Shown: positions 7,936-17,020, counted from the stretch's first letter. The stretch: DNA of 64,000 nucleotides from Canibacter zhuwentaonis (GCF_018531125.1 NZ_JAHDSY010000004.1), one strand, 5' to 3'. Made by a program: numbers and translations. Notes: generated from the letters alone by a model not told the origin.

Positions 7936-10694
7936 TGCCGTCAATTATTGATTTTATAGCGGATCTAACAAACAGTGATCTGCAGTTTTTAGCGCGCGCC
8001 CTGGCGGTTGCTGTTGCCTCGAGCATTGTGTGCGCGGTGCTGGGTTGCTACGTGGTTTTACGCGGTATGGCGTTTATCGGTGACGCTGTTGCGCACGCGG
8101 TTTTCCCTGGGCTTGCAATAGCCTTTGTGCTGCAGGCTAATTTGCTTATTAGCGGAGCTCTCGCGGGAATTGTAACCGCCGCTCTGGTGGCGCTTTTCTC
8201 GCAGCATCCGCGCCTTAAAAATGACACTGTGATCGGCGTGCTGTTTTCCTTCGCGTTCGGTTTGGGGGTTGTTATTATCTCTTTCGCGCCGGGATACGCC
8301 GGCAGCCTGCAGCAGTTTTTGTTCGGCTCGATAACCTCCGTAACACTGTCAGATGTGATTACGGTGGCGGCGATTGCGCTTGCGCTGTTGCTGCTGCTCG
8401 CGCTGATCCATCGCCCGCTCGTGCTTGCCACGCTCGATCGTGAGCTGGCGCTCGCAGCGGGTGTGCGCGTTGGTACAATTGAGATTATTTTGCACGTTGC
8501 CGTTGCCGTTGCCGTTGTTATTTCTGTGCAGGCCATTGGCAACGTGCTGGTGCTGGCGCTGCTGATAACGCCAGCTGCAACCGCCCGATTACTAACCAGC
8601 AAATTTGGAGTTATGATGACAATCGCCCCTGTTCTCGGTATTTTTGCCGCCGTAACTGGAATGTATTTTTCTTGGGGGTACGGTCTGCCCGCGGGCGGAT
8701 CAATAGTGCTCGTTGCCACCGCAATGTTCTTTATAGCATTTCTACTTGCGCCAAAACACGGTGTTTTGCGGGCGGCAGTAGCGCGGCGAAAGAACTTGAA
8801 CCCCGGCGTTAAAAAGTCGTGCACCGCTGTTGTCGCGGGCGCGGCTGCGGTCTGTGTTTTTGCGATCGCAACAGTTGGTGGCGCGTTGTCGGCTGCTCCC
8901 GTGGCGGCACAAACGCGGGAGGATGAGATTAGGGTTATTGGCTCTGTGCACGCCGACGCGGTTTCGGCGTACGTTGATAAGGGTAAGCTCGTGTTGGCAG
9001 GCGCTGCCGATGTTGATATTGACGGCGATGGCGTTATTGACCGGGGATCTCGCTTAGATCCCGGCAAAACGGTTTTTCATCTAGCATCACAAGCCAAACA
9101 GGAGCTGCCAGATGACGCAGACTTCGAGTTTTTAGGAAAGCCGGGTGAAAATGTTTGGTTGGCGCCACAGCAGCAGGATCAGAGCCTTATCTGGTTGGGT
9201 TTTAACACCGAGGATGAGTCTGTTGTCACGGCCGTTGGCGAGGGCGCAATTGCGGTTAAGTTGAAGTCTGTGAAAGGTCCCGGAGCACTTGAGATTTTCC
9301 AGCACGGTATAACCGGGCCGGATCGCCTGTTCAGCTCTGTAACCGAGCTGGTGTCGTGGCAGATGCACGCGCCGCAGCACGCGCACGCTAACTGGGCGTT
9401 TACCAAAGAGGGAGTTTACTACCTCACCTTTGAAATGAGTGCCAAGATTAAAGGTGAGCAGCAGAGTGCGAGCGCAAGCTACGTGTTCGTGGTTGGTGAG
9501 TTGCCCGATAACTTAGCTGATTTGTTTGTAGCGGATGGTGCGCCAAAGCCCGATAATGGTGGGGATGAATCCGGTGTTGATCCTGTTGTGCCGAACGTAG
9601 ATCATGCAAATCATGATACTAGCCCGGCGCAGCCGGATCCGCTGCCAGAAAAACCGGCAGATGAGCAGCCGCAGGTATCAGCTCCGTCACCTGTGCAGCC
9701 GCAACCAACCGCGCCTGACGCGCAATCGCAGCTGCCCAGCGCAGCGGCAACTGAGGTGTGCTCTCCGAGTTCGGACTTCACCCGTGGGCACATCGACCTG
9801 TTTAACGTCACGGCGGTCGGGCGGGTAGCAACTCTGCAGCTCAAAGAGGATGTTACAGGGCGTCACATTTTGCGCGAGCCTGAGGGAGTTGTTGTGAGCG
9901 TTGGCGAGCACGCGCGCACGAGCATTCCCGCTGGATCACCCGGAGCGGGCAGCGGATACGTACTGCCCGTGACGCAGCGTCACGATTTACCGTGGCCAGG
10001 GTGGGACACCAACGATACTCGCGGCAGCAGCTACACCGACGTGAAAATCAGCATTGAAAGCGTGCGTGGCCCGGGCAGTGTGCACCTTTTCACGCAGAAC
10101 AGTTTTGGCGGGGTGCGCAGCCTGCTAACGCACGGCGGAACTGGCTTGCCGGGTGTTATTCACGAGCCGCGCCCTGCGCACACGCACGCGCAGTGGGTTT
10201 TTACGCACCAGGGCGTGTACCAGTTGCGCGCGAGCGCGCAGCTCACAGACCTCAGCACGGGAGCCACAATTCATACGGCAACTCGGACTTACACCTTTAG
10301 GGTTGGTGATGTTTCGCTGGCGGATGCGTTGTGCGGCATTGACGGATCTGCCGGAACTGCTGATAGTAGGCGGGTTGCCAACGAGATTCCTGTTTATAAC
10401 GAGACTGCGCAGCAGGTAAAGTCGGGCGCGCAGGCTAAAAAAAATAGCGTGGCTAAAAAAGCGGCTGCTGTGCAGCTTGGCGCAAAAGCTGCTGAGGCGC
10501 TTAAAAAGCAGGGGATTAGTCCTGAGGAGTTTGCGCAGCTGAGCCCTGCCGAGCAGCAGGCTATTCTTGACCGGCTGAACGTGCAGACAGGGATTACAAC
10601 TTGGCAGGCCGCCGGGTTGGGCGCGCTGGGGATGCTCATTATTGGCGGGATAGTTTATGGCACGGCGCAGATTCTTAAAAGGTATAGGGTGTAG
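7935..10694 (+). CDS. ABC-3 family permease fused to two surface modules and a C-terminal anchor
   Basis: Residues about 1-275 are an ABC-3 (ZnuB/TroB-type) permease with about eight membrane helices (GDAVAHAVFPG near 50). After a further hydrophobic segment (about 297-320) comes an extracytoplasmic region with two choice-of-anchor M modules, about 330-525 and 615-790, joined by a Pro/Gln-rich linker. The modules carry HAHANWAFT and HTHAQWVFT and each closes with VG. A Lys/Ala-rich stretch and a last transmembrane helix (about 888-912) follow, with basic tail KRYRV. The reading frame is uninterrupted across 919 residues. In other actinobacteria the permease and the multi-repeat surface protein are usually separate genes, so this appears to be a fusion. 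Last gene of the operon. Confidence 0.88.
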   Translation: MPSIIDFIADLTNSDLQFLARALAVAVASSIVCAVLGCYVVLRGMAFIGDAVAHAVFPGLAIAFVLQANLLISGALAGIVTAALVALFSQHPRLKNDTVIGVLFSFAFGLGVVIISFAPGYAGSLQQFLFGSITSVTLSDVITVAAIALALLLLLALIHRPLVLATLDRELALAAGVRVGTIEIILHVAVAVAVVISVQAIGNVLVLALLITPAATARLLTSKFGVMMTIAPVLGIFAAVTGMYFSWGYGLPAGGSIVLVATAMFFIAFLLAPKHGVLRAAVARRKNLNPGVKKSCTAVVAGAAAVCVFAIATVGGALSAAPVAAQTREDEIRVIGSVHADAVSAYVDKGKLVLAGAADVDIDGDGVIDRGSRLDPGKTVFHLASQAKQELPDDADFEFLGKPGENVWLAPQQQDQSLIWLGFNTEDESVVTAVGEGAIAVKLKSVKGPGALEIFQHGITGPDRLFSSVTELVSWQMHAPQHAHANWAFTKEGVYYLTFEMSAKIKGEQQSASASYVFVVGELPDNLADLFVADGAPKPDNGGDESGVDPVVPNVDHANHDTSPAQPDPLPEKPADEQPQVSAPSPVQPQPTAPDAQSQLPSAAATEVCSPSSDFTRGHIDLFNVTAVGRVATLQLKEDVTGRHILREPEGVVVSVGEHARTSIPAGSPGAGSGYVLPVTQRHDLPWPGWDTNDTRGSSYTDVKISIESVRGPGSVHLFTQNSFGGVRSLLTHGGTGLPGVIHEPRPAHTHAQWVFTHQGVYQLRASAQLTDLSTGATIHTATRTYTFRVGDVSLADALCGIDGSAGTADSRRVANEIPVYNETAQQVKSGAQAKKNSVAKKAAAVQLGAKAAEALKKQGISPEEFAQLSPAEQQAILDRLNVQTGITTWQAAGLGALGMLIIGGIVYGTAQILKRYRV

Positions 10695-10702
10695 AGCCTG
10701 CC

Positions 10703-10750
10703 GGGTTTGCGCTGTCTGCGGGGCTTGCGCTGTCTGCGGGGCTTGCGCTA
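10703..10750 (+). repeat. 18-bp tandem repeat, 2.7 copies
   Basis: The unit GGGCTTGCGCTGTCTGCG occurs at 10721-10738, with a one-base variant at 10703-10720 and a partial third copy at 10739-10750. It lies directly after the permease stop codon. No hairpin or coding meaning is evident; array length probably varies by slippage. Confidence 0.8.
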
Positions 10751-10805
10751 AGTCTAATCGGCGAGCATAATTATCCCGCTTGTATAACTAACCAATGAGG
10801 AAAAT

Positions 10806-10928
10806 ATGGCTTTAGATAGCTTCAGTGTTGAGGTTAACCTGCGGGTTAGTCAGAGCAGCGACGCAAAAAGGTTGGCGCAGCCTGGGGCGTATGATTTTGC
10901 TTGCCCTTGCAATAGACTTGCTGTATGA
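10806..10928 (+). CDS. Small ORF (40 aa) translationally coupled to the nuclease-helicase gene
   Basis: ATG 10806 has a good ribosome site (GAGGA about 6 nt upstream) and the frame ends in a TGA that overlaps the ATG of the next gene (ATGA at 10925-10928). It encodes 40 residues starting MALDSFSVEVNLRVSQ and ending with two cysteines in FACPCNRLAV. The overlap suggests either a small partner protein or a leader peptide setting translation of the large gene. No family was recognised. Support is the ribosome site and overlap only, so it could be chance. Confidence 0.45.
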   Translation: MALDSFSVEVNLRVSQSSDAKRLAQPGAYDFACPCNRLAV

Positions 10929-13900
10929 GGTATCAGCCTAATCGAGTTATTTTATCGCCGAGCGATATTAATAGTTTTATGTTGTGCGAGTTTGGGTTTT
11001 TGCGGCGCTTCGATAAATTGCTTGGGCGAGATGTTGAGATCCCCGCAGAGCCTCGTAACGAGGTGCTTGAGTACACCAGCAAGCTAGGCTTTAAGCATGA
11101 GGAAGAACAGCTGGCAGAGTATCGTAAGATCTACGACACGGTTGTTGATATTAGTGAAGAGTGCGGTGATGGGAAAGGCGAAGCTGATTTAGAGCTTGCA
11201 CACGAAACGACCTTAGCAGCTCTTAAAAACGGGGCAGATGTTGTCTATCAGGCTGTTTTCTACGATTCAGCGGCGCAGGCGGATACGAAACCTGGGCGTT
11301 TAAGGTTTGGTTTTTTAGGCTACGGGGATTTTCTCGTGCGCCAGTCAGACGGTTCATATCAAGTGCAAGACACTAAATTTTCGCGTAAAGCCCGCGCGAG
11401 CGCACTGTTGCAGCTCGCAGCCTACGCTGAACAGCTAGCGCAAAACGATATCGCGGTGCATCCGCTGGTCGCGCTTTTGCACGGTGATAAGAGCGTTACA
11501 GAGCATAAGCTGTATGATATCAACGGCGTACTTACACATATGAAATCAAAAGCCTACGCCGCATTGCAGGAGCGCTATAACGCCTGTGATGCAAACGGCG
11601 CGCGGCGCGCGGCGTCTCCTGTTGATATTAGCAATCCCGCAATTAGAGCGTGTCTCGAGTGTGAGTTTTGTTTAGCGAAGATGCGTCTTAAAAACGATAT
11701 TGGATTAATTGCTGGAATTACGCACAGCCAGCGTAAAATCCTATTGCAGAATGGCTTTACAGATATTAACAAACTTGTTAGAACACAAGCAAAAGACGGC
11801 TCAGCTATTAAAACAGCGGAGGAAATAAGGGCTGCGTATCAGAAGATTGCGGGTAATATTAGCTATGCAGAGTTTGAGAGGTTGGTGTATCAGGGCTACG
11901 GGCAGAGTTTGCGTACCCCTGAAGGCGGGATTTTGTGGAAGCCTTTTTCAGACGCTATGGCAAATCTGATCGTGCCACAAACGGTCGCAAAAGATGTTTT
12001 TGTAACCTTTGGGCACAACGATCACCTTCCAATTTCAAACAGCGCAGGTGATCCTGTCGATGTGGGCATTACCTATTTTATGGCGATTAGTCAGGCGGAT
12101 GCTGCAGCCCATAAACTAGAGTTTAAAACCGCGTGGGCTTTTGATTTTGAGCAAGAGAGAGAGCTTTTTTACTGGCTAATGAAGGCGCTAGAGGAGCAGC
12201 TTAGAAAATCCATTGAAAGCCGTGTTTTCTACTTCGGAGGCGATGTGCTCCGTAGACTAAAAGCTTTGAGCGAGCGCCACAAAATAGGGGAGACGGAATT
12301 AAATAAATGGCTTGTTACGAACAAACTGGTAGATCTGAGAAAGATCGTTGTGAATACTTTTTATATAGGGGTTGAAAAATACGCTATTGAAAATTTGAAA
12401 AATGTGTTTAATCCAGCGAACACTGCGGAGGTTATCGAGCCGCTGCAAATAACCCTGCCAAAGTTTAATAAACTTATTGAGCTGGAGGCGGGCAGTGCTG
12501 AGTATGACTCTCTGAGGCGCGAGCTGGAAAATGAACTGCTTGCAGAAAACAAAAGCCTGCTAGAACTGCATAATTGGTTACTGCAGACAAAGCAGGGCGG
12601 CAGTGAAAATTGGCTCATTGACACGACTGCACAAGCAAACATTATGACGCCTGTAAAAACACTGATCCCTAAAACGGAGACTGATAAGACCGTTAGGCGT
12701 TATAGAGAGCGCGCATTAGAGACGAACTCGGCTGATGAAGCTGTTGCTTTTGCAATGATTGCGGAGTCTTTTAAATTCTATTCCAGAGAAGAAGAAGCAC
12801 AATCTATGCAGCGTCGCGAAATGCTTGAAACAGGGGTTGAAAACTGGTCTGAATCAAGCGATGCGATTGTAATTGATGCGGCTAAAACGCAGCAGCACGG
12901 GGCTGCTGCCGCGTCGTCGATTATAACAGTTTATTTTGATGAAAAAAGCAGTAAGTATAAAAAATACGGTGAGGGCAGGGATATCGATCTGGTTTATGAT
13001 CAGCCAGTGCCGGGAGCAAACCAACACACACTCAACGGCAGATGTCTTAAGAGAGCGAAAATTAGTGCTATTGCGGAGGGTGTTGCTGAAATTAAAGTTC
13101 CTAGAGGCGACAAGATTCTATTTGCGCCGCGCGCAATTTTGCCAGCAGATAATATTCCCACAGTTATTCTCAGTAAAGCGGTGGATTCGTGGGCAGTTAA
13201 TCTGAATGACAGCCTTGATAAGGGGGCTGTGCAAGATGCCGGATATGAGTTGTTGGTGAGAAATTTACCGCGCACTAAGGACAAAAAAGGTATTGCACAG
13301 CAGGGAAGTGATGAGTATGCGCGTTTTGAACAGGGCGCAGATGATCCTAAAATTGCCGCTATCACGGATGCTGTTTTGCGCCTTGATAACTCAGTGTTGC
13401 CGGTGCAAGGCCCCCCAGGAGCTGGTAAAACTTTTGTTTCGGCAAGGGTTATTAGGAACCTTGTGCTTAAACACGGTTGGTGTATTGGAGTTGTTGGGCA
13501 GTCGCACGCTGTTGTTGAAAACCTGCTAAACGGCGTTGTTTCTGCAGGTGTGCCGAGGGATCAAGTTCTCAAAAAGAGAGACGCTAAAACGTGTAAAGAG
13601 GCAAAGTTTAAGAGTTTTAAAGACGAGAAGGATGACCTTGTGAAAGAGCTGCACTCGTTAAAAGATGCTGGGCGCGGATTCGTTGTTGGCGGAACCGCAT
13701 GGAATTTCGCGGGGCGGACGCTTTTTTCGGTTAAAGAACTTGATTTGTTGGTTGTTGACGAAGGCGGGCAGTTTGGTTTAATTTCGACTCTGGCGTGTTT
13801 GACCTCTGCTAAAAACCTGTTGCTCGTTGGCGATCCGCAACAATTGCCGCAGGTTTCTGTTGCTAAACATCCGCTATCAATTGAGCAGTCGGCGCTTGGC

Positions 13901-14569
13901 TGGTTGGTTAATAACGCGGATATAATTCCTCCTGAACGGGGCTACTTTTTGGACACTAGCTGGCGTATGAATGAGAAACTGTGTGACGTGGTTTCTCGCA
14001 TTAGTTACGGCGGTAAGCTGAAGGCTGCTAAGCGTGCGGATCGCGCAGAAATTAGCGGCTGGTACGAGGCGGGGAACTATTGGCATCCGGTTGAACACTC
14101 GGGAAACTCAGTTTCTTCTGTTGCAGAGGCCGAAACTGTTGTGAGACTCTGCCAGGATGCCCTGCAAAAAGCGCGAGTGGTATCTGTAGAGGGTAACTCA
14201 CAGGCGATTACCGAAGCTGATATTATTGTTGTCACCCCTTTCCGGGCGCAGGTTGATTTGGTGACAGAAAAGCTGATCGAGGCTGGTATTGAGAATATCA
14301 GAGTTAATACGGTGGATAAGTTTCAAGGGCAGGAGGCGCAGATTTCCATTGTGACAATGGCGGCGTCTGAGGTCTATGAAAACTCGCGCGGTATCGGATT
14401 TTTGTTGAGCCGTAACAGGCTCAATGTTGCGCTCAGCCGTGCAAAATGGTCTGCGCACCTCATTAGCAGTCGCGAGCTGGGTAATACGCAACCGGTAACC
14501 GCCGAAGATATTGTTAATATATCCGGATATATTACTGCCCAAAGTAGTGCGAAGGAGGTTATTATTTAG
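10925..14569 (+). CDS. TM0106-type RecB-like nuclease fused to SF1 (DNA2/NAM7-type) helicase
   Basis: A 1214-residue protein. The N-terminal part is a RecB-like PD-(D/E)XK nuclease: GYGDFL (about 134-139), the QDTKFS active-site strand (about 147-152) and a QLAAY motif (about 162-166). Four cysteines, Cys21 and Cys243/246/249 (CLECEFC), are placed as in iron-sulfur nucleases of the AddB/Cas4/Dna2 kind. The C-terminal third is a superfamily 1 helicase: Walker A GPPGAGKT near 828, DEGGQ near 942, GDPQQLPQ, TVDKFQGQE and NVALSRAKW. Such fusions occur in actinobacteria with repair or defence roles suspected but not settled. The gene is visibly AT-richer than its neighbours, hinting at transfer. 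It overlaps a 40-aa ORF upstream. Confidence 0.87.
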   Translation: MRYQPNRVILSPSDINSFMLCEFGFLRRFDKLLGRDVEIPAEPRNEVLEYTSKLGFKHEEEQLAEYRKIYDTVVDISEECGDGKGEADLELAHETTLAALKNGADVVYQAVFYDSAAQADTKPGRLRFGFLGYGDFLVRQSDGSYQVQDTKFSRKARASALLQLAAYAEQLAQNDIAVHPLVALLHGDKSVTEHKLYDINGVLTHMKSKAYAALQERYNACDANGARRAASPVDISNPAIRACLECEFCLAKMRLKNDIGLIAGITHSQRKILLQNGFTDINKLVRTQAKDGSAIKTAEEIRAAYQKIAGNISYAEFERLVYQGYGQSLRTPEGGILWKPFSDAMANLIVPQTVAKDVFVTFGHNDHLPISNSAGDPVDVGITYFMAISQADAAAHKLEFKTAWAFDFEQERELFYWLMKALEEQLRKSIESRVFYFGGDVLRRLKALSERHKIGETELNKWLVTNKLVDLRKIVVNTFYIGVEKYAIENLKNVFNPANTAEVIEPLQITLPKFNKLIELEAGSAEYDSLRRELENELLAENKSLLELHNWLLQTKQGGSENWLIDTTAQANIMTPVKTLIPKTETDKTVRRYRERALETNSADEAVAFAMIAESFKFYSREEEAQSMQRREMLETGVENWSESSDAIVIDAAKTQQHGAAAASSIITVYFDEKSSKYKKYGEGRDIDLVYDQPVPGANQHTLNGRCLKRAKISAIAEGVAEIKVPRGDKILFAPRAILPADNIPTVILSKAVDSWAVNLNDSLDKGAVQDAGYELLVRNLPRTKDKKGIAQQGSDEYARFEQGADDPKIAAITDAVLRLDNSVLPVQGPPGAGKTFVSARVIRNLVLKHGWCIGVVGQSHAVVENLLNGVVSAGVPRDQVLKKRDAKTCKEAKFKSFKDEKDDLVKELHSLKDAGRGFVVGGTAWNFAGRTLFSVKELDLLVVDEGGQFGLISTLACLTSAKNLLLVGDPQQLPQVSVAKHPLSIEQSALGWLVNNADIIPPERGYFLDTSWRMNEKLCDVVSRISYGGKLKAAKRADRAEISGWYEAGNYWHPVEHSGNSVSSVAEAETVVRLCQDALQKARVVSVEGNSQAITEADIIVVTPFRAQVDLVTEKLIEAGIENIRVNTVDKFQGQEAQISIVTMAASEVYENSRGIGFLLSRNRLNVALSRAKWSAHLISSRELGNTQPVTAEDIVNISGYITAQSSAKEVII

Positions 14570-14640
14570 AGCTGTAGGCTATTTTCCGTTTAAAAGAACT
14601 CGTAGGAGATTGTTATTTAGAGTTATAAACTATTTCTCCG
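14551..14640. repeat. Imperfect direct repeat spanning the 3' end of the nuclease-helicase gene
   Basis: About 38 bp at 14551-14588, holding the end of the gene (GTT ATT ATT TAG), reappears at 14601-14640 with roughly 79% identity, including TTATTTAGAG and CTATTT. The second copy overlaps the 3' end of the convergent amidohydrolase gene. It looks like a decayed tandem duplication of the gene's tail. Confidence 0.55.
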
Positions 14641-16190
14641 CTAACAATCGTGGTTAGCACGCGCAACTGCCAGAGCTCTGCGGCATCAACCCGGAAAGGA
14701 TCCTGGTTAACGGCGATAAAGTCAGCAAGGTGGTTTTTGCTGAGGTAGCCGGAACGGTTTTCGATCCCAGCCGCATAGGCTGCTCCGTGGGTGTAGGCTT
14801 GCAGTGTTTGCAGTCTTGTTAACCGTTCGTGCGGTTCACGACCCCCTGCGGGAATCCCGTTTTGTTTGGTGCGTGTTACTGCGGCATGCACACCGTGAAA
14901 AGGATCGGGTAGTCCGAGCGGGCTATCGGATCCCAAAGCGAGCGTTGCCCCGGTTTTCAGCAAACTCTGCCACGGGTAAAACAGAGTGTCCGCAGAATTA
15001 ATAATTTCAATACTGCGCGGATAATCGCCGGTGCAGTGGGTCGGTTGCATAGACACACAAACCCCCAGTTCGGCGTAGCGTTTCAGGTCGCTTTCTTTTA
15101 TAAGCTGTGCGTGTTCGATCCGGTTGCGCAGGTTAAAGCGCGTAGCAATTTCGCGCGTTTTCTCGAAAATATCAAGCACCAGAGTGTTTGCGCGATTTCC
15201 AATAGCGTGCACGCTAACAGCTAAACCGTGTTCGTTTGCGGTGATTACATCGCGTTCCAGTTCTTCACGGTTAAAGGTGAGCATACCGTGATTTGAGGGG
15301 TTATCCGCGTACGGTTCGTGCAGGTATGCGGTACGCGCGCCGAGCGTGCCATCCGCAAAAAACTTCACAGAAGCGGTGCTCAGCGTGTGGTCGCCGTCAC
15401 CGGTTTCGCGCCCCTTAGCGAGCGCAATATTCATTTCATTGGCGCGCACAGACTTGTGCACGCGCAGCTTGAGCTGCTCCGCCAGATGCAGCTGTGTAAG
15501 CAACACACGAGTGTGCTCGGTATCAAAATCGGTGACGTGCGTGATGCCGAGCGCCAAAATCTGCTGCTGTACCCGGTCAAGCTCCGTAAGTAGCAGCTCG
15601 CGCAGCGCGGTGTCAGCCCGTTTAAGCAGCGGTGTTATCGCGTGTTCGAGCAGCTGCCCGGTTAGTTTGCCGTTTGCATCGCGGACAATTTTACCGCCGG
15701 CGGGGTCTGGCGTGTCAGCGGTAATTTCGGCAGCTCTCAGGGCGGCAGAGTTTGCCCACCCGGTGTGCCCGTCAGCGCTTGTTATCAGAGCTGGTCTATT
15801 TCCAAAAATGCTGTCCAAAAAGGTGACATTAATAAGCTCGCGCCCTCGCTGGTTTTGCGGATCATAGTGCCCGCCTATAATCCACTCTTGGTTTTGGTGG
15901 GTGTTGTTGAACTTGCGCAGCACTTCGCTAACCTGTTCAATATCGGTGCAGGAAAAAAGGTTTGGCGCGAGCCTGTCTGATGCCATCATGCCAAGGTGAA
16001 TATGCGAGTCGTGAAAAGCCGGTAAAACAGCCGCACCCGGCAGCTCAACAACTGCCGCGCCGCACCCGGCAACAAGCCTGGCGGTGTCAAAATCACCGAT
16101 AAACTCGATAAAGCCGGTCTCATTGCTCACAATTGCGCCGTCAATGGGGGTGTCGGTGTGGAGAGTGTATATGCGCGAGTGCTTGTACAC
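14613..16190 (-). CDS. Amidohydrolase family protein (YtcJ-like)
   Basis: Metal-dependent hydrolase of the amidohydrolase superfamily, 525 residues. Metal-binding HxH lies in FHDSHIHLG (His63, His65). Later motifs include VSVHAIGNRAN, NRIEHAQLI and the Asp in LGSDSPLG. The whole length matches the YtcJ-like group, whose substrates (N-acyl or formamide compounds) are mostly unknown. The start is GTG 16190 with no clear ribosome site, so the mRNA may be leaderless. It lies 33 nt downstream of the Ala-rich gene on the same strand and converges with the helicase gene. Confidence 0.88.
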   Translation of the reverse strand: MYKHSRIYTLHTDTPIDGAIVSNETGFIEFIGDFDTARLVAGCGAAVVELPGAAVLPAFHDSHIHLGMMASDRLAPNLFSCTDIEQVSEVLRKFNNTHQNQEWIIGGHYDPQNQRGRELINVTFLDSIFGNRPALITSADGHTGWANSAALRAAEITADTPDPAGGKIVRDANGKLTGQLLEHAITPLLKRADTALRELLLTELDRVQQQILALGITHVTDFDTEHTRVLLTQLHLAEQLKLRVHKSVRANEMNIALAKGRETGDGDHTLSTASVKFFADGTLGARTAYLHEPYADNPSNHGMLTFNREELERDVITANEHGLAVSVHAIGNRANTLVLDIFEKTREIATRFNLRNRIEHAQLIKESDLKRYAELGVCVSMQPTHCTGDYPRSIEIINSADTLFYPWQSLLKTGATLALGSDSPLGLPDPFHGVHAAVTRTKQNGIPAGGREPHERLTRLQTLQAYTHGAAYAAGIENRSGYLSKNHLADFIAVNQDPFRVDAAELWQLRVLTTIVSGEIVYNSK

Positions 16191-16222
16191 GGTTTTTTGT
16201 TTTAAGATTGTTTGAATGGCGG

Positions 16223-16867
16223 TTACGCTCCTTTGGTTGCGACTACTGCGGGAGTTTTTGCGGCTAATCCCGCACGTTTTGTAAGCTCTGCTGTTGTTTC
16301 GTGTGCGGCGGATGTGTCACCTGAGGCGGGTGCTTCGACCGCAACTGATGTTGCGCCCGGGGCGGTCGCAACATCAGTTTTGTGGGTTGCGCTAATAAAT
16401 CCGGCGGCGCTCATCGCACAGAGAAGCTCTTGCGGAGCTTCAAGGCGTGCTATTGAATCCACCATTTTATCGCCGAGTTCTGCAATAACGCGCGCTATCG
16501 CGGATCTGCACGCGCCGGCTGTGACCGCCGTGCTGCTTGCAGCGGCGCTCGCAGCATTGCCCATGGCTGCACTATCCGCTGTACCCCCTGGCGCATTGGC
16601 TTCTGGCACATTGCTTGCCGCGCCCGCAGGAGCGCTCGCTGGAGCTGTTGTGTTTGAAACTCCAGCTGTAAATTCGTAACTCTGCTTGGCGTATGTAACG
16701 TCCGCGTCCGTCGCCACTGTCGCAACTATTGCAGCCGGAGTGACGCTCAAAATCAGTGAGAGTTCGGTTTTACCCGCGGAGGTTAAATTCATCACAGAGG
16801 GCTTTTTTGCGGGCTTCTTATGCGCTGTTGCAGAATGTTCATTTTTGAACGTAAACTTTAACTCCAT
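16223..16867 (-). CDS. Ala-rich hypothetical protein
   Basis: A 214-residue frame from ATG 16867. The first 40 residues are basic (KFTFKNEHSATAHKKPAKKP); the rest is dominated by Ala, Thr, Ser, Gly and Val, with one more ordered segment (SAIARVIAELGDKMVDS, about 125-141). There is no signal peptide and no recognised domain. The opposite strand is also open for 155 codons, as expected from Ala-rich GC-biased DNA; the minus frame is preferred because its N-terminus looks like real protein and it leads into the amidohydrolase gene. No good ribosome site. Function unknown. Confidence 0.4.
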   Translation of the reverse strand: MELKFTFKNEHSATAHKKPAKKPSVMNLTSAGKTELSLILSVTPAAIVATVATDADVTYAKQSYEFTAGVSNTTAPASAPAGAASNVPEANAPGGTADSAAMGNAASAAASSTAVTAGACRSAIARVIAELGDKMVDSIARLEAPQELLCAMSAAGFISATHKTDVATAPGATSVAVEAPASGDTSAAHETTAELTKRAGLAAKTPAVVATKGA

Positions 16868-17020
16868 AATTAACAAGCATAGCGATTTTCAAGCGGAAAA
16901 GTAATATATTTGCGCGCCGCTGTAATCGTCGTGTAAGCTACGAGTTTTCTCAGCCGGGTCGCGTTTAGCTTTGGTAAAATTGATTCTTACCTCTTTGTAT
17001 CTAAACCCCTAGGATTTTCT

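Noticed and set aside
8048..9067. Long minus-strand open frame (339 codons) inside the permease gene
   Set aside because: Low-complexity Ala/Thr/Ser translation with no domain; it mirrors the membrane-helix codons of the plus-strand permease, which has clear motifs and operon context.
10695..14640. Search for insertion sequences or attachment sites around the AT-rich nuclease-helicase gene
   Set aside because: No transposase, integrase, tRNA or terminal inverted repeats were seen; only a decayed direct repeat at the 3' end.
16212..16679. Plus-strand open frame opposite the Ala-rich gene
   Set aside because: Equally low-complexity, no ribosome site; the minus strand has a more protein-like N-terminus. 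Neither is certain.
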